Assembly (NCBI GenBank): GCA_910585955.1
Contig: CAJUGC010000001.1
Location: forward strand, 299,778-363,777
From: an uncultured Christensenella sp.
GTDB taxonomy: Bacteria > Bacillota > Clostridia > Christensenellales > Pumilibacteraceae
Reading direction: 5' to 3'
DNA length: 64,000 nt
Below are positions 15,693 to 24,931 of this stretch, in pieces. Both the position numbers and the translations under genes were made by a program. Position 1 is the first letter of the stretch; each line of letters begins with the position of its first letter. Under the pieces are notes generated by a model that searched no databases, was not told the origin of the DNA, and saw only the letters and a list, made by a program, of their open reading frames with translations.

Positions 15693-16895
15693 TTATTTGA
15701 TGAATTCGACGTCTATAGAGCCGCCGACTCCGGAAACGGAAAGACTCTTCTTTCCGCCGCCGCCGATTGGCGAGCGTACTTTACCCATGACGGATTTCGT
15801 GCTTATGTCGTATTCGCTTTCATTTCCGACTATACGCAGCTTAATGTCGCCGCCCATAGTCTTGCATTCGATATTGTCGCTTTCGAGCGTAGTAGCTCCG
15901 ATGTCGCCGCCCATGGTACGGCAGACGGTCTTTTCCTTTGCGCTTACGTCGTCTATCGTTATATCTCCGCCGACATTCGTCAGAGTAAGCGTACTTGCGG
16001 TAAGCCCCGCCGCCGTCACGTCTCCGCTTGTGGACGTAATGCTCAGCGAATCGTGCACGCCTCCCCTGACTTCGACGTCGCCGCCCGTAGCGCGAAGCGA
16101 CATATACTCGCTGTCGCAACCCACAAGACTTATGTCGCCGCCCGCCGTGTCTATCTCGGCTCTCTTAACGGATAGTCCTTGCATACGGCAACCGTTTTTG
16201 ACGGCGTTGCATTTAACGGCGTCGAGCGAGGGAATTTCGATATAAATCTTGAGCGTTCCGCTGCCGAAGCCGAAAAAGTTTTTGAATGCCGTTCCTATCC
16301 CCTTTGCCCGCTCGCGTATATACAGCGTGTCTCCGCTCACGTCCGCGTCGAATTTCGTGTCGTTTGAACGACTGACTTTAAGCGTGAATTTATCCGCTCG
16401 TCTTATTATTATTTCCGGCACCGTAACATCGATTTTCAGCTTGCGAACATCGTCGAATTTGCGGTTGGTTTCCGACGTAAACATATCGCCGTCAAAATCC
16501 GTAAGTTCGCTTTCTCCGCTCGCATTGGAAAAGCCTTTGTTTTTTTCAGACGCAACTGTCTCTCTTGCAAACGGATCCGGTCGCGAACTGTCTGTATCCG
16601 TCTCAAAATCGCGTTCCGTGCTTCTCTTTAAGGACAACGGTTCTTCCTCTTTTTCATCGGGTCGAACGCTCGATTCGTCCCGCTTGAGATAGGCTTCGTA
16701 GTCCGAAAGTATTTTTGTCGCCGCTTCTTTCGGATCTCCGAGCGACATTATTATGTCCGCCTCTCTTTGCCCGTCGTCGATCCTATCTGCGAAAAGTTCG
16801 TCGTAATATTCGAGCACGCGCCTTCTCTCTTCTGCGGGAAGTTCCTTAAGCGCCTTTGAAAGCGCGTTTTTCCAATCGTTTTTATTCGTGATCAC
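15693..16895 (-). CDS. DUF1700-like / DUF4097 fusion protein
   Basis: This protein of about 400 residues has an N-terminal helical module (ELPAEERRRVLEYYDELFADR...) like DUF1700, a charged linker, and a C-terminal DUF4097 domain. The latter is a repetitive beta-helix-like region with recurring GGDI/GDV turns. An ATG at 16910 exists, but GGAGG lies 8 nt before a GTG at 16895 (VITNKNDWKNAL), which also matches how the upstream DUF1700 protein begins, so I prefer the GTG. It overlaps the upstream gene by 14 nt. Such proteins accompany PadR regulators in envelope-stress operons (family knowledge). Confidence 0.8.
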   Translation of the reverse strand: MITNKNDWKNALSKALKELPAEERRRVLEYYDELFADRIDDGQREADIIMSLGDPKEAATKILSDYEAYLKRDESSVRPDEKEEEPLSLKRSTERDFETDTDSSRPDPFARETVASEKNKGFSNASGESELTDFDGDMFTSETNRKFDDVRKLKIDVTVPEIIIRRADKFTLKVSRSNDTKFDADVSGDTLYIRERAKGIGTAFKNFFGFGSGTLKIYIEIPSLDAVKCNAVKNGCRMQGLSVKRAEIDTAGGDISLVGCDSEYMSLRATGGDVEVRGGVHDSLSITSTSGDVTAAGLTASTLTLTNVGGDITIDDVSAKEKTVCRTMGGDIGATTLESDNIECKTMGGDIKLRIVGNESEYDISTKSVMGKVRSPIGGGGKKSLSVSGVGGSIDVEFIK

Positions 16896-17823
16896 TTTCG
16901 TTCCCTCCATGTCCCGAAAAGGTTAACTTTATGTCTCCGTTCGTCGTATAACATTCGACTTTCTTTCTGCCGCCCGAAATATTGCCGGGTATGAAATTGC
17001 CGTTCGTCGTCTGACCCGTAATACCGAAGTCGGAGATATTTCCCACAAATTCCGCCTTTATGTTGCCGTTCGTGGATTTGAAATACGCATTCTCTCCTAT
17101 CTTCAAGCGATCGCACACTATCGGACTGTTTGTCGTAATAAAGGAAACCGTTTTTACATCGACGTCTTCCACCGCGATCTTTCCGTTCGTAGTCTTACCC
17201 TTCGCACTTTTCGCAACTATGTTTTCTAGTTCGATCATACCGTTTGTGGAATAAGCTTCGACCGTTCCTTCGTCCGACCTGACATTCGACAAAACTATCC
17301 TGGAATTGGTAGTATGCACTTCCACGCCGCGCATAGCGACAACATCTCTTATTTCGACTGTGCCGTTTGTAGTTTCTATGTCTATTTCGTCGTAGACGCC
17401 GCTCGGCACTTCTATGTTGCCGTTCGTACTTTCAAGCGAGAGCGTGCCGACTTTCGGTACCGTTATTGTTATGACCTGGCTGTGAAAATCGAACAATCTG
17501 AATATATTGGGAATACTGTGTACTTCATTCATGACAAGCGTCTGCTCTTTTTCATCGTATTCAATATCATACTTTATGCGTTCGCTTTCTTCATACTCGA
17601 TTTTTACATCGCTTCCCTCGATCACCTTGATTTCCGCATTTCGCACGTCAACGGAAACCGAAGCAAGCCTTTCGGGAGATGTTTCCAGCTCGTACACCTT
17701 AGCCGTAAAGACTTCCGAATCGAGAAGCAGAAAGTTCCACCCGAGAGTGCTCATTCCGACGACGAAAGCCAATCCGCCGGCAAGCAAAAGCGTAATACCC
17801 ACTATAAGAAATCTCTTTTTCAT
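16882..17823 (-). CDS. DUF4097-domain membrane-anchored protein
   Basis: This 313-residue protein has an N-terminal membrane helix (about residues 4-30), then an extracytoplasmic DUF4097 domain. At least eight short repeats carry a TTNG/STNG turn (STNGNIEV, TTNGTVEI, TTNSRIVL and so on), the mark of a solenoid beta-helix. GGAGG precedes the ATG at 17823. It follows the DUF1700 gene with almost no gap. It resembles LiaG-type proteins; its role, probably in envelope sensing, is inferred. Confidence 0.82.
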   Translation of the reverse strand: MKKRFLIVGITLLLAGGLAFVVGMSTLGWNFLLLDSEVFTAKVYELETSPERLASVSVDVRNAEIKVIEGSDVKIEYEESERIKYDIEYDEKEQTLVMNEVHSIPNIFRLFDFHSQVITITVPKVGTLSLESTNGNIEVPSGVYDEIDIETTNGTVEIRDVVAMRGVEVHTTNSRIVLSNVRSDEGTVEAYSTNGMIELENIVAKSAKGKTTNGKIAVEDVDVKTVSFITTNSPIVCDRLKIGENAYFKSTNGNIKAEFVGNISDFGITGQTTNGNFIPGNISGGRKKVECYTTNGDIKLTFSGHGGNESDHE

Positions 17824-17825
17824 CG

Positions 17826-18554
17826 TTATGTCCTCCTTTTGAAGAACCAGCCGAAGAAGCACTTGAATATTTTAAGGCTTCCTTTACCTATGCCTTTAAG
17901 TATCGCCGCCGTCAGCGGAATTATGAGAAATGCAATACCCGCCGCCGCAAGCGCCATGGAAAAACCGACTATTCTCACGCCCATTGTAAGAAGCGGCATA
18001 AACGAAGCTATGATCGCCCAAACCGCTCCCGCGGCGCAACAGTATCCGACGGCAAGCACGGAAATACCGAGCGTGACAAGTACGACGGCTAACGTCAACG
18101 GAAGCCAACCGAGTAAAATCACTTCGGCGGCAAATCCCGCCGCCGAACCCGGCGTTATACTTCCCGCTTTTCTTTCTTTCTTTTCGGCGGCAATCGCGTT
18201 TTTCTTGCTTTTGTTATCGACCTTCGTAACGGGCTCGTCCCCATGCGCTCTCTTCGCTCCGCGGCCCGCCCAAAAATCGGGCGGCGTTTCGACGTGGATA
18301 TTGCGCGCCTTGTCTGTCGATTCGGGCGTTCTGTCGCCTTCCTTTACTCGCTCTTCCATGCCGTACTCGGTCATGATGCGATAAGCTACGTCGACGGGGT
18401 TGCCGAACTCGGCGATGAGCTGTTTTTCGCTCTTTCCGAATTCCAAGCCGTCCGCAAACATCTCGTTATAATATTCGAGTACGCGAGCCTGTTCGGAATC
18501 GGGCAATCCCTTCATATTCTTCTTCAGTTCGTTTTCCCATTCGATCCTGGTCAT
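17826..18554 (-). CDS. DUF1700-family membrane protein
   Basis: This 242-residue protein has a cytoplasmic N-terminal helical module (MTRIEWENELKKNMKGLPDSEQ..., about residues 1-70) and a charged middle. A hydrophobic C-terminal half (about 135-225) with three or four membrane helices follows. The ATG overlaps the padR stop (ATGA), so the two are coupled. DUF1700 proteins are usually encoded beside PadR regulators and are thought to act with them. Confidence 0.85.
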   Translation of the reverse strand: MTRIEWENELKKNMKGLPDSEQARVLEYYNEMFADGLEFGKSEKQLIAEFGNPVDVAYRIMTEYGMEERVKEGDRTPESTDKARNIHVETPPDFWAGRGAKRAHGDEPVTKVDNKSKKNAIAAEKKERKAGSITPGSAAGFAAEVILLGWLPLTLAVVLVTLGISVLAVGYCCAAGAVWAIIASFMPLLTMGVRIVGFSMALAAAGIAFLIIPLTAAILKGIGKGSLKIFKCFFGWFFKRRT

Positions 18555-18868
18555 TGTCTGTCTGACCTCCCATAGATGAATTTGTAGATCCTCTCGAACT
18601 CCTCGAGGTCGGCTGCAAAGTCGTTTATCTTTTGCCGCCCGCGCTCTGTAATCATGTAGTACTTGCGCAATCTTCCGTTGTATTCCTTGCTCCTCGTCGT
18701 GACCATACCCGTGGCTTCGAGTCGTTTGAGTATGGGATAGAGCGTGGACTCGGAGATCTCGACATAGCGGGACACGTCGGCGATTATCTTGTAGCCGTAC
18801 GATTCCTCCTCCTTGATTGCCGCGAGCACGCACACTTCGAGTAGTCCTTTTTTGAGCTGTGCGTCCAA
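18551..18868 (-). CDS. PadR-family transcriptional regulator
   Basis: This 105-residue winged-helix regulator starts at TTG 18868, with AAGGAGG eight nt upstream. The region ESYGYKIIADVSRYVEISESTLYPILKRLEATGMV is the PadR helix-turn-helix and wing; a C-terminal dimerisation helix follows. It heads the operon with three DUF1700/DUF4097 genes and probably controls them through the inverted repeat at 18982-19002. Confidence 0.93.
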   Translation of the reverse strand: MDAQLKKGLLEVCVLAAIKEEESYGYKIIADVSRYVEISESTLYPILKRLEATGMVTTRSKEYNGRLRKYYMITERGRQKINDFAADLEEFERIYKFIYGRSDRQ

Positions 18869-18981
18869 ATCTGCTACCTCCTTAACCTATTGATATTTCC
18901 TATCCATAGTCCCTTTTCATCATTCGTAAGCCGTCTTTTGTTTCAAAATACCCCGCAAAGCGGAATACTCTGTTTCGCGCT

Positions 18982-19002
18982 ATACCATGCGTCACATAGT
19001 AT
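18982..19002. promoter_or_regulatory. Candidate PadR operator
   Basis: ATACCATG-cgtca-CATAGTAT is an inverted repeat with one mismatch in eight. It lies just downstream of the -10 element of the padR promoter, about where transcription should start, a good position for self-repression. Confidence 0.5.
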
Positions 19003-19011
19003 TACGGTAAC

Positions 19012-19040
19012 AATATATCATTATTATATCCGCTTGTCAA
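19012..19040 (-). promoter_or_regulatory. padR operon promoter
   Basis: On the minus strand, TTGACA (19035-19040), 17 bp, TATATT (19012-19017). Besides this and the operator, the 18869-19198 gap shows no gene. Confidence 0.65.
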
Positions 19041-19198
19041 GAGTTTTATACGAAATTTTTATAATTTTTTTCGGATCTTTTCTTCTTTTCTCAAGAAAAT
19101 TCGGGTTTCTCTCTCCCCAAAGCCGAATATTCGACATACGAACAACGGGATTTCCTTCTTTTCGTACTTTTTTCGCCTCGCCCGAAATAACTTATACT

Positions 19199-19861
19199 AT
19201 GGGTAAGATTTGGATAGTCATGCTTGTTGCGGCAATAGCGACGCTATTGTTCACCAATCCGGACGCGGCGGTCGCGGCAATGATAGACGGCTCGCAATCT
19301 GCGGTCGAACTTGCCATGAGCCTCGTCGCGCTGTATGCGTTTTGGCTCGGCTTTTTCGCTATTCTCGAAAAACTCGGTATTTCCAACGTGATAGCAAAGC
19401 TTTTGCGCCCGCTTTTACGTTTTCTTTTCAAAGACATAGACGACGAATCGCAAAAGTACATCACCATGAATATGTCGGCAAACCTATTGGGGCTTGGCAA
19501 CGCCGCAACGCCCATGGGCATAAATGCGATAAATCGACTGTCCAAGGACAAGACGTTTGCCACGAGCAACATGATCATGATGATAGTTATTTCCGCAACG
19601 TCGCTTCAACTTTTGCCGTCTACCGTCATCGGTCTGCGCGCCACGCACGGTTCGGTCGCGCCCGCGTCGTTCCTGCCCGCGTCCATAGTGGCGACAGTCC
19701 TTTCCACAGTGCTCGGAATACTGCTCGTCAAATTGTTTTCGCGGCTGTTCCCCGACGAGAAATATGCGGCCAAACTCGAAAAAAAGCGTCTTGCCTCTTT
19801 AAGCGCGCCTAAGGAAAAAAAGGCAAAGCGCCCTCTTCGCCGCAAAAGGAGCGAGGCGTGA
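19199..19861 (+). CDS. spmA: Spore maturation protein A
   Basis: This 220-residue membrane protein of the nucleoside-recognition (Gate) family is needed for spore-core dehydration in Bacillus. Several hydrophobic helices are seen, with the conserved block NLLGLGNAATPMGINA and the TSLQLLPSTVI segment. The ATG at 19199 has no clear ribosome site; TATACT sits directly before it, so the true start or promoter is uncertain. It overlaps spmB by 4 nt. Its presence suggests a spore former. Confidence 0.9.
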   Translation: MGKIWIVMLVAAIATLLFTNPDAAVAAMIDGSQSAVELAMSLVALYAFWLGFFAILEKLGISNVIAKLLRPLLRFLFKDIDDESQKYITMNMSANLLGLGNAATPMGINAINRLSKDKTFATSNMIMMIVISATSLQLLPSTVIGLRATHGSVAPASFLPASIVATVLSTVLGILLVKLFSRLFPDEKYAAKLEKKRLASLSAPKEKKAKRPLRRKRSEA

Positions 19862-20364
19862 CATCTTACATTATTCCGGTTATCTTTCTGACGGTGCTTG
19901 TTCTGTCGTTTTTTAAGAAAAAAGAGGCTTATTCTCTGTTCGTGGACGGCTCGTCGCAGGCTGTCGATCTAATGGTCGGAGTTTTTCCCTATCTTGTGAC
20001 CATAATGATGGCGGTAGCGGTGTTTCGCGCAAGCGGAGTATCGAACGCAGTCGCTAACTTTCTTTCCCCCGTTATGTCTCTGTTCGGGCTTCCGAAAGAA
20101 CTGACGGAACTGCTTTTGTTGCGCCCTCTTTCGGGCGCGGGGTCTCTTGCCATACTCGACAACATTTTCGTGACCTACGGCACGGACACCTTTATAGGCA
20201 GATGCGCGTCGCTTATCTACGGCTCGAGCGAAACGGTATTTTACATAACCGCAATCTATTTTTCGCAATGCAACGTAAAACGTCTGCGCTACGCAATCCC
20301 CGTCGCGCTCGTTGCGACCTTCACGGGTTGCGTCGTCGGTTGCCTTTTGCTGCGAGTGATATGA
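19858..20364 (+). CDS. spmB: Spore maturation protein B
   Basis: This 168-residue membrane protein is the usual partner of SpmA. It starts at GTG 19858, overlapping the spmA stop (GTGA), with AAAGGAG upstream. The conserved core LRPLSGAGSLAILDNIFVTYG and GSSETVFYITAIYF match the family. The two probably form one membrane complex. Confidence 0.92.
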   Translation: MTSYIIPVIFLTVLVLSFFKKKEAYSLFVDGSSQAVDLMVGVFPYLVTIMMAVAVFRASGVSNAVANFLSPVMSLFGLPKELTELLLLRPLSGAGSLAILDNIFVTYGTDTFIGRCASLIYGSSETVFYITAIYFSQCNVKRLRYAIPVALVATFTGCVVGCLLLRVI

Positions 20365-20484
20365 CGCTTCTCAATCGATTCCAAAGAACCTCGGCAAAAG
20401 TTGCTTCCTTTTTTCTCCATATGACAAAAAAAACGAAACTCTTTATCCGAGACGGTAATTTCACGAAAAATTTTGCCTTGCTTC

Positions 20485-20513
20485 TTGCTTTTTCTCTTTT
20501 AATGTGGTAAAAT
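20485..20513 (+). promoter_or_regulatory. Promoter of the flavin-reductase-like gene
   Basis: TTGCTT (20485-20490), 17 bp, TAAAAT (20508-20513). Confidence 0.5.
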
Positions 20514-20541
20514 ATTTTTAAAGACGCATAAGGAGCATTTT

Positions 20542-21036
20542 ATGGCGGGACTGAGCGAAAGACAACTGCAAAGGCTGTTGACGACGATGAACACCTGCGG
20601 GCTGTTCGTGACCTGCGGCATAGAGCCGCACAACGTCATGAGCACTCATTGGGGCACAATAGGTACTATGTGGAACCGCGACGTGTTCGTACTTCCCGTG
20701 CGGGAGAGCAAGCTGTCGCACGAAATAATCACAAAAAACGGCTCTTTTGCCGTCTGTATGCCGATAAAGGATATGCGCGACGAAATAATGCTCTGCGACC
20801 GACTTTCGGGCTTTAAGACCAACAAGTTCGACGAACTTCACCTTCACCCGAAGCGCGCCCGCCATATCGAATCATATGTTCTCGCCGAGTGCGGACTCGT
20901 GCTCGAATGTAAAGTAATACTTTCGGCGGACATTGAGAAAGAACAACTCGATCCCGAACTTTTCGCCGATATGTACGGACAAAAGGACTTTCACACTCTC
21001 TACTTCGGAGAGATCCTCGACTGTTACACGCCGTAA
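20542..21036 (+). CDS. Flavin-reductase-like (flavoredoxin) domain protein
   Basis: This 164-residue protein has the split-barrel FMN-binding fold of the flavin reductase-like family (MSTHWGTIGTMWNRDVFVLPVRESK..., then NGSFAVCMP). AAGGAG precedes the ATG. A short motif, SGFKTNKFDE, corresponds to the usual SGRDVDKF region. It may be an electron carrier or NAD(P)H:flavin oxidoreductase; the partner is unknown. It is a single gene. Confidence 0.85.
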   Translation: MAGLSERQLQRLLTTMNTCGLFVTCGIEPHNVMSTHWGTIGTMWNRDVFVLPVRESKLSHEIITKNGSFAVCMPIKDMRDEIMLCDRLSGFKTNKFDELHLHPKRARHIESYVLAECGLVLECKVILSADIEKEQLDPELFADMYGQKDFHTLYFGEILDCYTP

Positions 21037-21075
21037 AAAACCGCACCGTCCTATTTTCGCAATATAGATAAAACC

Positions 21076-21112
21076 AAAACCCCCGATGTCTCGCCGGACT
21101 TTCGAGGGTTTT
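21076..21112. terminator. Bidirectional terminator
   Basis: AAAACCCCCGA (21076-21086) and TCGAGGGTTTT (21102-21112) form a stem with one mismatch between convergent genes, with A/T runs on both sides. Confidence 0.75.
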
Positions 21113-21125
21113 ATCTTAAAAATCT

Positions 21126-21980
21126 TTACTTTTTAAGTTTTTCGCCGTCATTGATGTAGAGTATGCCGAGCGTTCCTTTGCCGCAGTGAGATGTTATCGT
21201 CGAGCTTGCGATAGTTTCCTTTATTTCGGCAAACGGCGCGATCTCGAGTATTTTTTCGCGTACTTTCTTTACGGTTTCGGGCGACGCCGACGTGTGCGTA
21301 ATGAATATTCGCGTAAGGTCGGGAGAGTCGAACTCGTCCAAAGTATTTTCGACGTACTTGACGATCACTTTATCGAACGAACCCATATATTTCTTTCCGA
21401 CTTCCATCGAGCCGTTTTTGACGAGTATCGTCGGTTTTATGCGCAACACCGTCGCGGCAATGCGAGCAAGCGAACTGCACCGTCCACCCTTGTGGAGATA
21501 CTCCATAGTATCCACGACAAACGACGCCTGCACATACGGTATACGTTTTTTGACGAGTTCGGCAATCTCCTTGCCCTCAAGTCCTTTCTTCGCAAGCTCC
21601 GCCGCATATAACACCAACAGCCCCGTTCCCGATGACAGCGACAGACTGTCCACAACGTAAACGCCCTTCATTTCCGACGCGGCTTTTACTGCGTTTTCGT
21701 GCGTCATACTGATTTTCGACGACAAATTTATGTGCACGACCTCGTCGCCCGCACTTGTGTACCTCTCGAAAAACGCCTTGAAATCCTCGGGCGAACGCGC
21801 CGCGGTCTTGGGCAGAATCTTCTTTTCCGCATACTTGGCATAGATGTCGTCGGGTGCGATATTTTCGCCGTCGAGATAGCTTTCCCCGTCCAAAATGACG
21901 TTAAGCGGCAGTACGCCGATATCGTATTTTTCAAAATCCGCATTGAGATCGGCAGTAGAATCGGTTGTGATTTTAACCAT
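21126..21980 (-). CDS. DegV-family fatty-acid-binding protein
   Basis: This 284-residue protein starts MVKITTDSTADLNAD, the family N-terminus. The lipid-contact segments LSSKISMTHENA and VDTMEYLHKGGRCSSL are conserved. DegV/FakB proteins bind fatty acids for phosphorylation by FakA, which is not in the window. AAGGAG precedes the ATG. It lies 24 nt after lepB on the same strand and may be cotranscribed with it. Confidence 0.92.
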   Translation of the reverse strand: MVKITTDSTADLNADFEKYDIGVLPLNVILDGESYLDGENIAPDDIYAKYAEKKILPKTAARSPEDFKAFFERYTSAGDEVVHINLSSKISMTHENAVKAASEMKGVYVVDSLSLSSGTGLLVLYAAELAKKGLEGKEIAELVKKRIPYVQASFVVDTMEYLHKGGRCSSLARIAATVLRIKPTILVKNGSMEVGKKYMGSFDKVIVKYVENTLDEFDSPDLTRIFITHTSASPETVKKVREKILEIAPFAEIKETIASSTITSHCGKGTLGILYINDGEKLKK

Positions 21981-22003
21981 ATTTATCTCCTTATTTTCCG
22001 TCC

Positions 22004-22717
22004 TTACAAAGTCTCTTCCCTGTATATGAGCAATAACATTCTTTCCAAAAGCGATCCGCGGGAAAGACGGTAGAACATCTTTCCGCGAACATAGTCTACG
22101 GGTATCGCTCCTATAGCGCGCGAGTCTGTAGAATCGTTGCGATTGTCGCCGAGCACAAACAGATAGCCGTCGTCTATGCGAAACTTATGTTTTTCTATTT
22201 CCTCGGCAGAAGCGTTTGCCGCAATGTTGTCCGCATATTTGCCGCCCGTTACGATCGTCGAACGAAGCATATCGTCTACGCTCTCGCCGTATGCGTCGTT
22301 ACTTACGATCTTAAAAGACGTTTCGTCTTTTTCCTTGCGATACAAATCCACATAAGCAGTGCCCGAGCGCTCTATAAAAACGATTTCGTCTCCGCCCACA
22401 CCTATGACGCGTTTTATAAGCGATTCTTCGACTTTCACTCCGTTTTTGATTATTTCGGAACGGAACGTGATTATATCGCCGCTCTCGAAAGACGAAGGAT
22501 TTTTCAACATAAGCACATAGTCGTCGTCATTCAAGGACGGGTTCATGCTCGTCCCGCTGACATGACACATACCGACAAGATAAACGAATATGAGCATAAA
22601 GCTCAAAAAGACGATCACGAAGTACAGCGCAAAAGTGAGGTAGAGGTTTTCGGGCTCTTCCCCGCGCAGAAATCTTTTCCTGAGCGCTTTGGGTTCTTTT
22701 TCTTTATTTTTCGCCAA
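22004..22717 (-). CDS. lepB: Signal peptidase I
   Basis: This 237-residue membrane protease removes signal peptides. The N-terminal membrane helix is at about residues 25-50. The catalytic serine is S57 in SGTSMNPS and the lysine K102 in LIKRVIG; the GDNRNDSTDSR box is near the C-terminus. It starts at a TTG (22717) with AAGGA upstream and overlaps the DUF951 gene by 14 nt. There is no usable ATG before the membrane helix. Confidence 0.93.
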   Translation of the reverse strand: MAKNKEKEPKALRKRFLRGEEPENLYLTFALYFVIVFLSFMLIFVYLVGMCHVSGTSMNPSLNDDDYVLMLKNPSSFESGDIITFRSEIIKNGVKVEESLIKRVIGVGGDEIVFIERSGTAYVDLYRKEKDETSFKIVSNDAYGESVDDMLRSTIVTGGKYADNIAANASAEEIEKHKFRIDDGYLFVLGDNRNDSTDSRAIGAIPVDYVRGKMFYRLSRGSLLERMLLLIYREETL

Positions 22718-22898
22718 TATCCTTTCCTTCTCTCTTCTTTACGCTTTTAAGCAGTTTGTCTATGTCCATAACAAGCCGCCGACCGCACTTTACACACTCT
22801 ATTTTCACGTCGGACGCGCTTTCGGTCACTTTAAAGCGACTGCCGCCGCAAGGGTGCGCTTTTTTCAGCAGCAAAATTTCTCCCACGGTAAATATCAT
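22704..22898 (-). CDS. DUF951-family small protein
   Basis: This 64-residue protein matches the short DUF951 family: VGEILLLKKAHPCGG near the start and VKIECVKCGRRLVMD later, with three conserved cysteines (PCGG, CVKC) that could bind metal. The ATG follows the upstream stop by one nt. Function unknown; it is often near parB or rsmG in other Firmicutes (from memory). Confidence 0.88.
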   Translation of the reverse strand: MIFTVGEILLLKKAHPCGGSRFKVTESASDVKIECVKCGRRLVMDIDKLLKSVKKREGKDIGEK

Positions 22899-22899
22899 G

Positions 22900-24492
22900 T
22901 CACACCCAAAGCATGGTATTCACAAGCAGCCGGTCTCCCCGAACGCTGAAATATATCGCGCCTTTGAACGAATCAAGCGCGCCCTCGGAAGACTTAAATT
23001 CATCGGCGCTTAAAGTAAACTTCGTCCAATTATTGTCCTTCTCGAGTTTTTTGACGCATACATACTCGACATTTCCTTCGTCCTCCTCGGTGCGGACCGA
23101 GAACTTCAACTCCTGTTCTACGTCGCTGTAAACTATAAGCTGAAGCACGCTGTCCTGTTCCGCTTTAAACTGAATGTCGCTGAACTTATATGTCGCAAGC
23201 TCGCCGGAAAGAGAGCAAACCCCCTCTATGTCGTAAGCTCCGCCCTGCATTACGACAGCTTCGTCGCCGCCTTGTGGAGAAACGAAATCATCTGTTCCGC
23301 TGTCGCTGTCGTACAAGAGTCTGCTTTTAATGATTTTTTGCTCCTTTATACCCAACAGCGCCGGCGTACAGGTATGGAGCGGCGTAGAAAAAGTATTACC
23401 GTCGACGTAAGTCACGCTCGCAAATGCATAAATGGGTTTTGACGCGTCATATACGGGAACTTTGGCGATGTACTCGCCGTTTGCCGCCGTGAGCGTCGAG
23501 ATCTGCCGCCAATTCCGAAACGCGCCCGCTTTCATAGAGTAAGCAATAAACAGATCGGTTTTCACGATGTTTTCTCTCGTGTCGGCCTTGACCGTATAAT
23601 AAAGCTGTCTTTCACTCTCTCTTGCCGAAATCTCGGGCGGCTTTATATCAAGCGGCAGCCCCATTTGAAGATAGCGGTTGAGCCATCTCTTTATACAGTT
23701 TTTTTGGCGAGACAACAGCGCCTTGCTGACGCGCTGTCCCGTGGTAAGATAGTATTTATCCACGTTGCGACAAGTCGCGCTTATTCTGTCGAAATAGCCG
23801 TCGAGATCGTTGCTGCAAACGGCGTTGAGTATGGGGAATCGGCACATCTTCGCATAGCCGCTGTTATCGAGACAGGCGCGGAACGCGAGATCGTCGACTT
23901 TGGGTTCGTGCTCGTGCGTAGAGAACATCGTCACTCCGCATTTGAGATCCTCGAGAGCGGCTATTTTAAACACCTGGCTGCCGCCCTCTCCTATCCCCAT
24001 AACCGCCATTGTGTCGGAAAGCCTTTTGTCCTCCTCGACGAAAGTAATGGCGCGCATAAGAACCGTCAGCCACACATAGCGACAGGATTGTTTGGGATTC
24101 GCGGGAAAGCAGTCGACCGTTTCGGGGTGCTTGAAATAATTTGCAAAATCAAGCGCCTTCGGATAGAGAGTATACCGCTCCCTTTTTTCGTTTTCTCCGG
24201 CATAGTCGAGCACAAGCACGGCATATCCGAGCTTTGCGAGCGGCAAGCAGTCGCACTCGTCCACGCTCGAATCAAGCTCGTTCATAAGCAGGATTACGGG
24301 CGGATTTTGCTCTTTCGGAAGCCACAGCCGAGCGTAAACACGCGTAACGCCGTCTGCCGTTCTCTCTCCAGAAAAATATAAGCGCTCGATTTTTATTTCG
24401 TCTTTCTCCAAGCACGAAACTACCGATACGTCAAGCGGCAATGCTTTGCGATTGTAGTCTTTCCACAGACCTTGCGGAGTCAAAACTTCCAT
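22900..24492 (-). CDS. Alpha/beta-hydrolase-like protein lacking the nucleophile
   Basis: This 530-residue protein has an N-terminal alpha/beta-hydrolase-like region of the acetyl-xylan-esterase/dienelactone type (about residues 30-250). The core strand VILLMNELD and the elbow GIGEGGSQ at 166-173 are visible. In relatives the elbow reads GxSQGG, so the serine position (168) is Gly here and the enzyme may be inactive. The C-terminal 250 residues look beta-rich, like a carbohydrate-binding or galactose-binding-type module. No signal peptide is seen. It is first in an operon with DUF951 and lepB. The exact family is uncertain. Confidence 0.6.
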   Translation of the reverse strand: MEVLTPQGLWKDYNRKALPLDVSVVSCLEKDEIKIERLYFSGERTADGVTRVYARLWLPKEQNPPVILLMNELDSSVDECDCLPLAKLGYAVLVLDYAGENEKRERYTLYPKALDFANYFKHPETVDCFPANPKQSCRYVWLTVLMRAITFVEEDKRLSDTMAVMGIGEGGSQVFKIAALEDLKCGVTMFSTHEHEPKVDDLAFRACLDNSGYAKMCRFPILNAVCSNDLDGYFDRISATCRNVDKYYLTTGQRVSKALLSRQKNCIKRWLNRYLQMGLPLDIKPPEISARESERQLYYTVKADTRENIVKTDLFIAYSMKAGAFRNWRQISTLTAANGEYIAKVPVYDASKPIYAFASVTYVDGNTFSTPLHTCTPALLGIKEQKIIKSRLLYDSDSGTDDFVSPQGGDEAVVMQGGAYDIEGVCSLSGELATYKFSDIQFKAEQDSVLQLIVYSDVEQELKFSVRTEEDEGNVEYVCVKKLEKDNNWTKFTLSADEFKSSEGALDSFKGAIYFSVRGDRLLVNTMLWV

Positions 24493-24931
24493 ACCTTATA
24501 TTTTATTACAAACAGCCCGAAATGTCAAGCCGCTCGCGCCGCTATATCAAAGCAATAAATACGGCAATGCTCGAAGCTCGTCGAAACCGACTCTTGTAAA
24601 AATAATTTCGACTTTTCATCGAATCGTCCGCACCAATTTGTTTGCACGGACAACTGAGGCGAACGATCGGCAAAAACGGTTTTCGTTGTTGTCGGAAAAT
24701 GATATTTGCTTCTTATATGCGAGTACGGCACAGTCCGAAATTCCCTTATCTCCTTTTCATCATTCTCTGCGGTCACTAAAAGGCGTTTACGAAACCTCTT
24801 TTGTTTATGCCTTTGAAACAGCCTTTTCTTACTTGTTTTTTTTCGTGCGTTGTGTTACCATTTATATAACTTTTCATGCTTCTTTCCGACATAAAAGCAT
24901 GAAAGAAGTTTCACACTCGAGGTTTGAATTT
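24493..24931. other. Intergenic region before the PflX-like gene
   Basis: No gene is seen. TTTCATGCTT and AAGCATGAAA form a perfect hairpin around 24873-24903, just upstream of the PflX-like coding start, possibly a leader structure. An open frame on the plus strand from 24638 is in frame with the gene but has no ribosome site. Confidence 0.45.
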
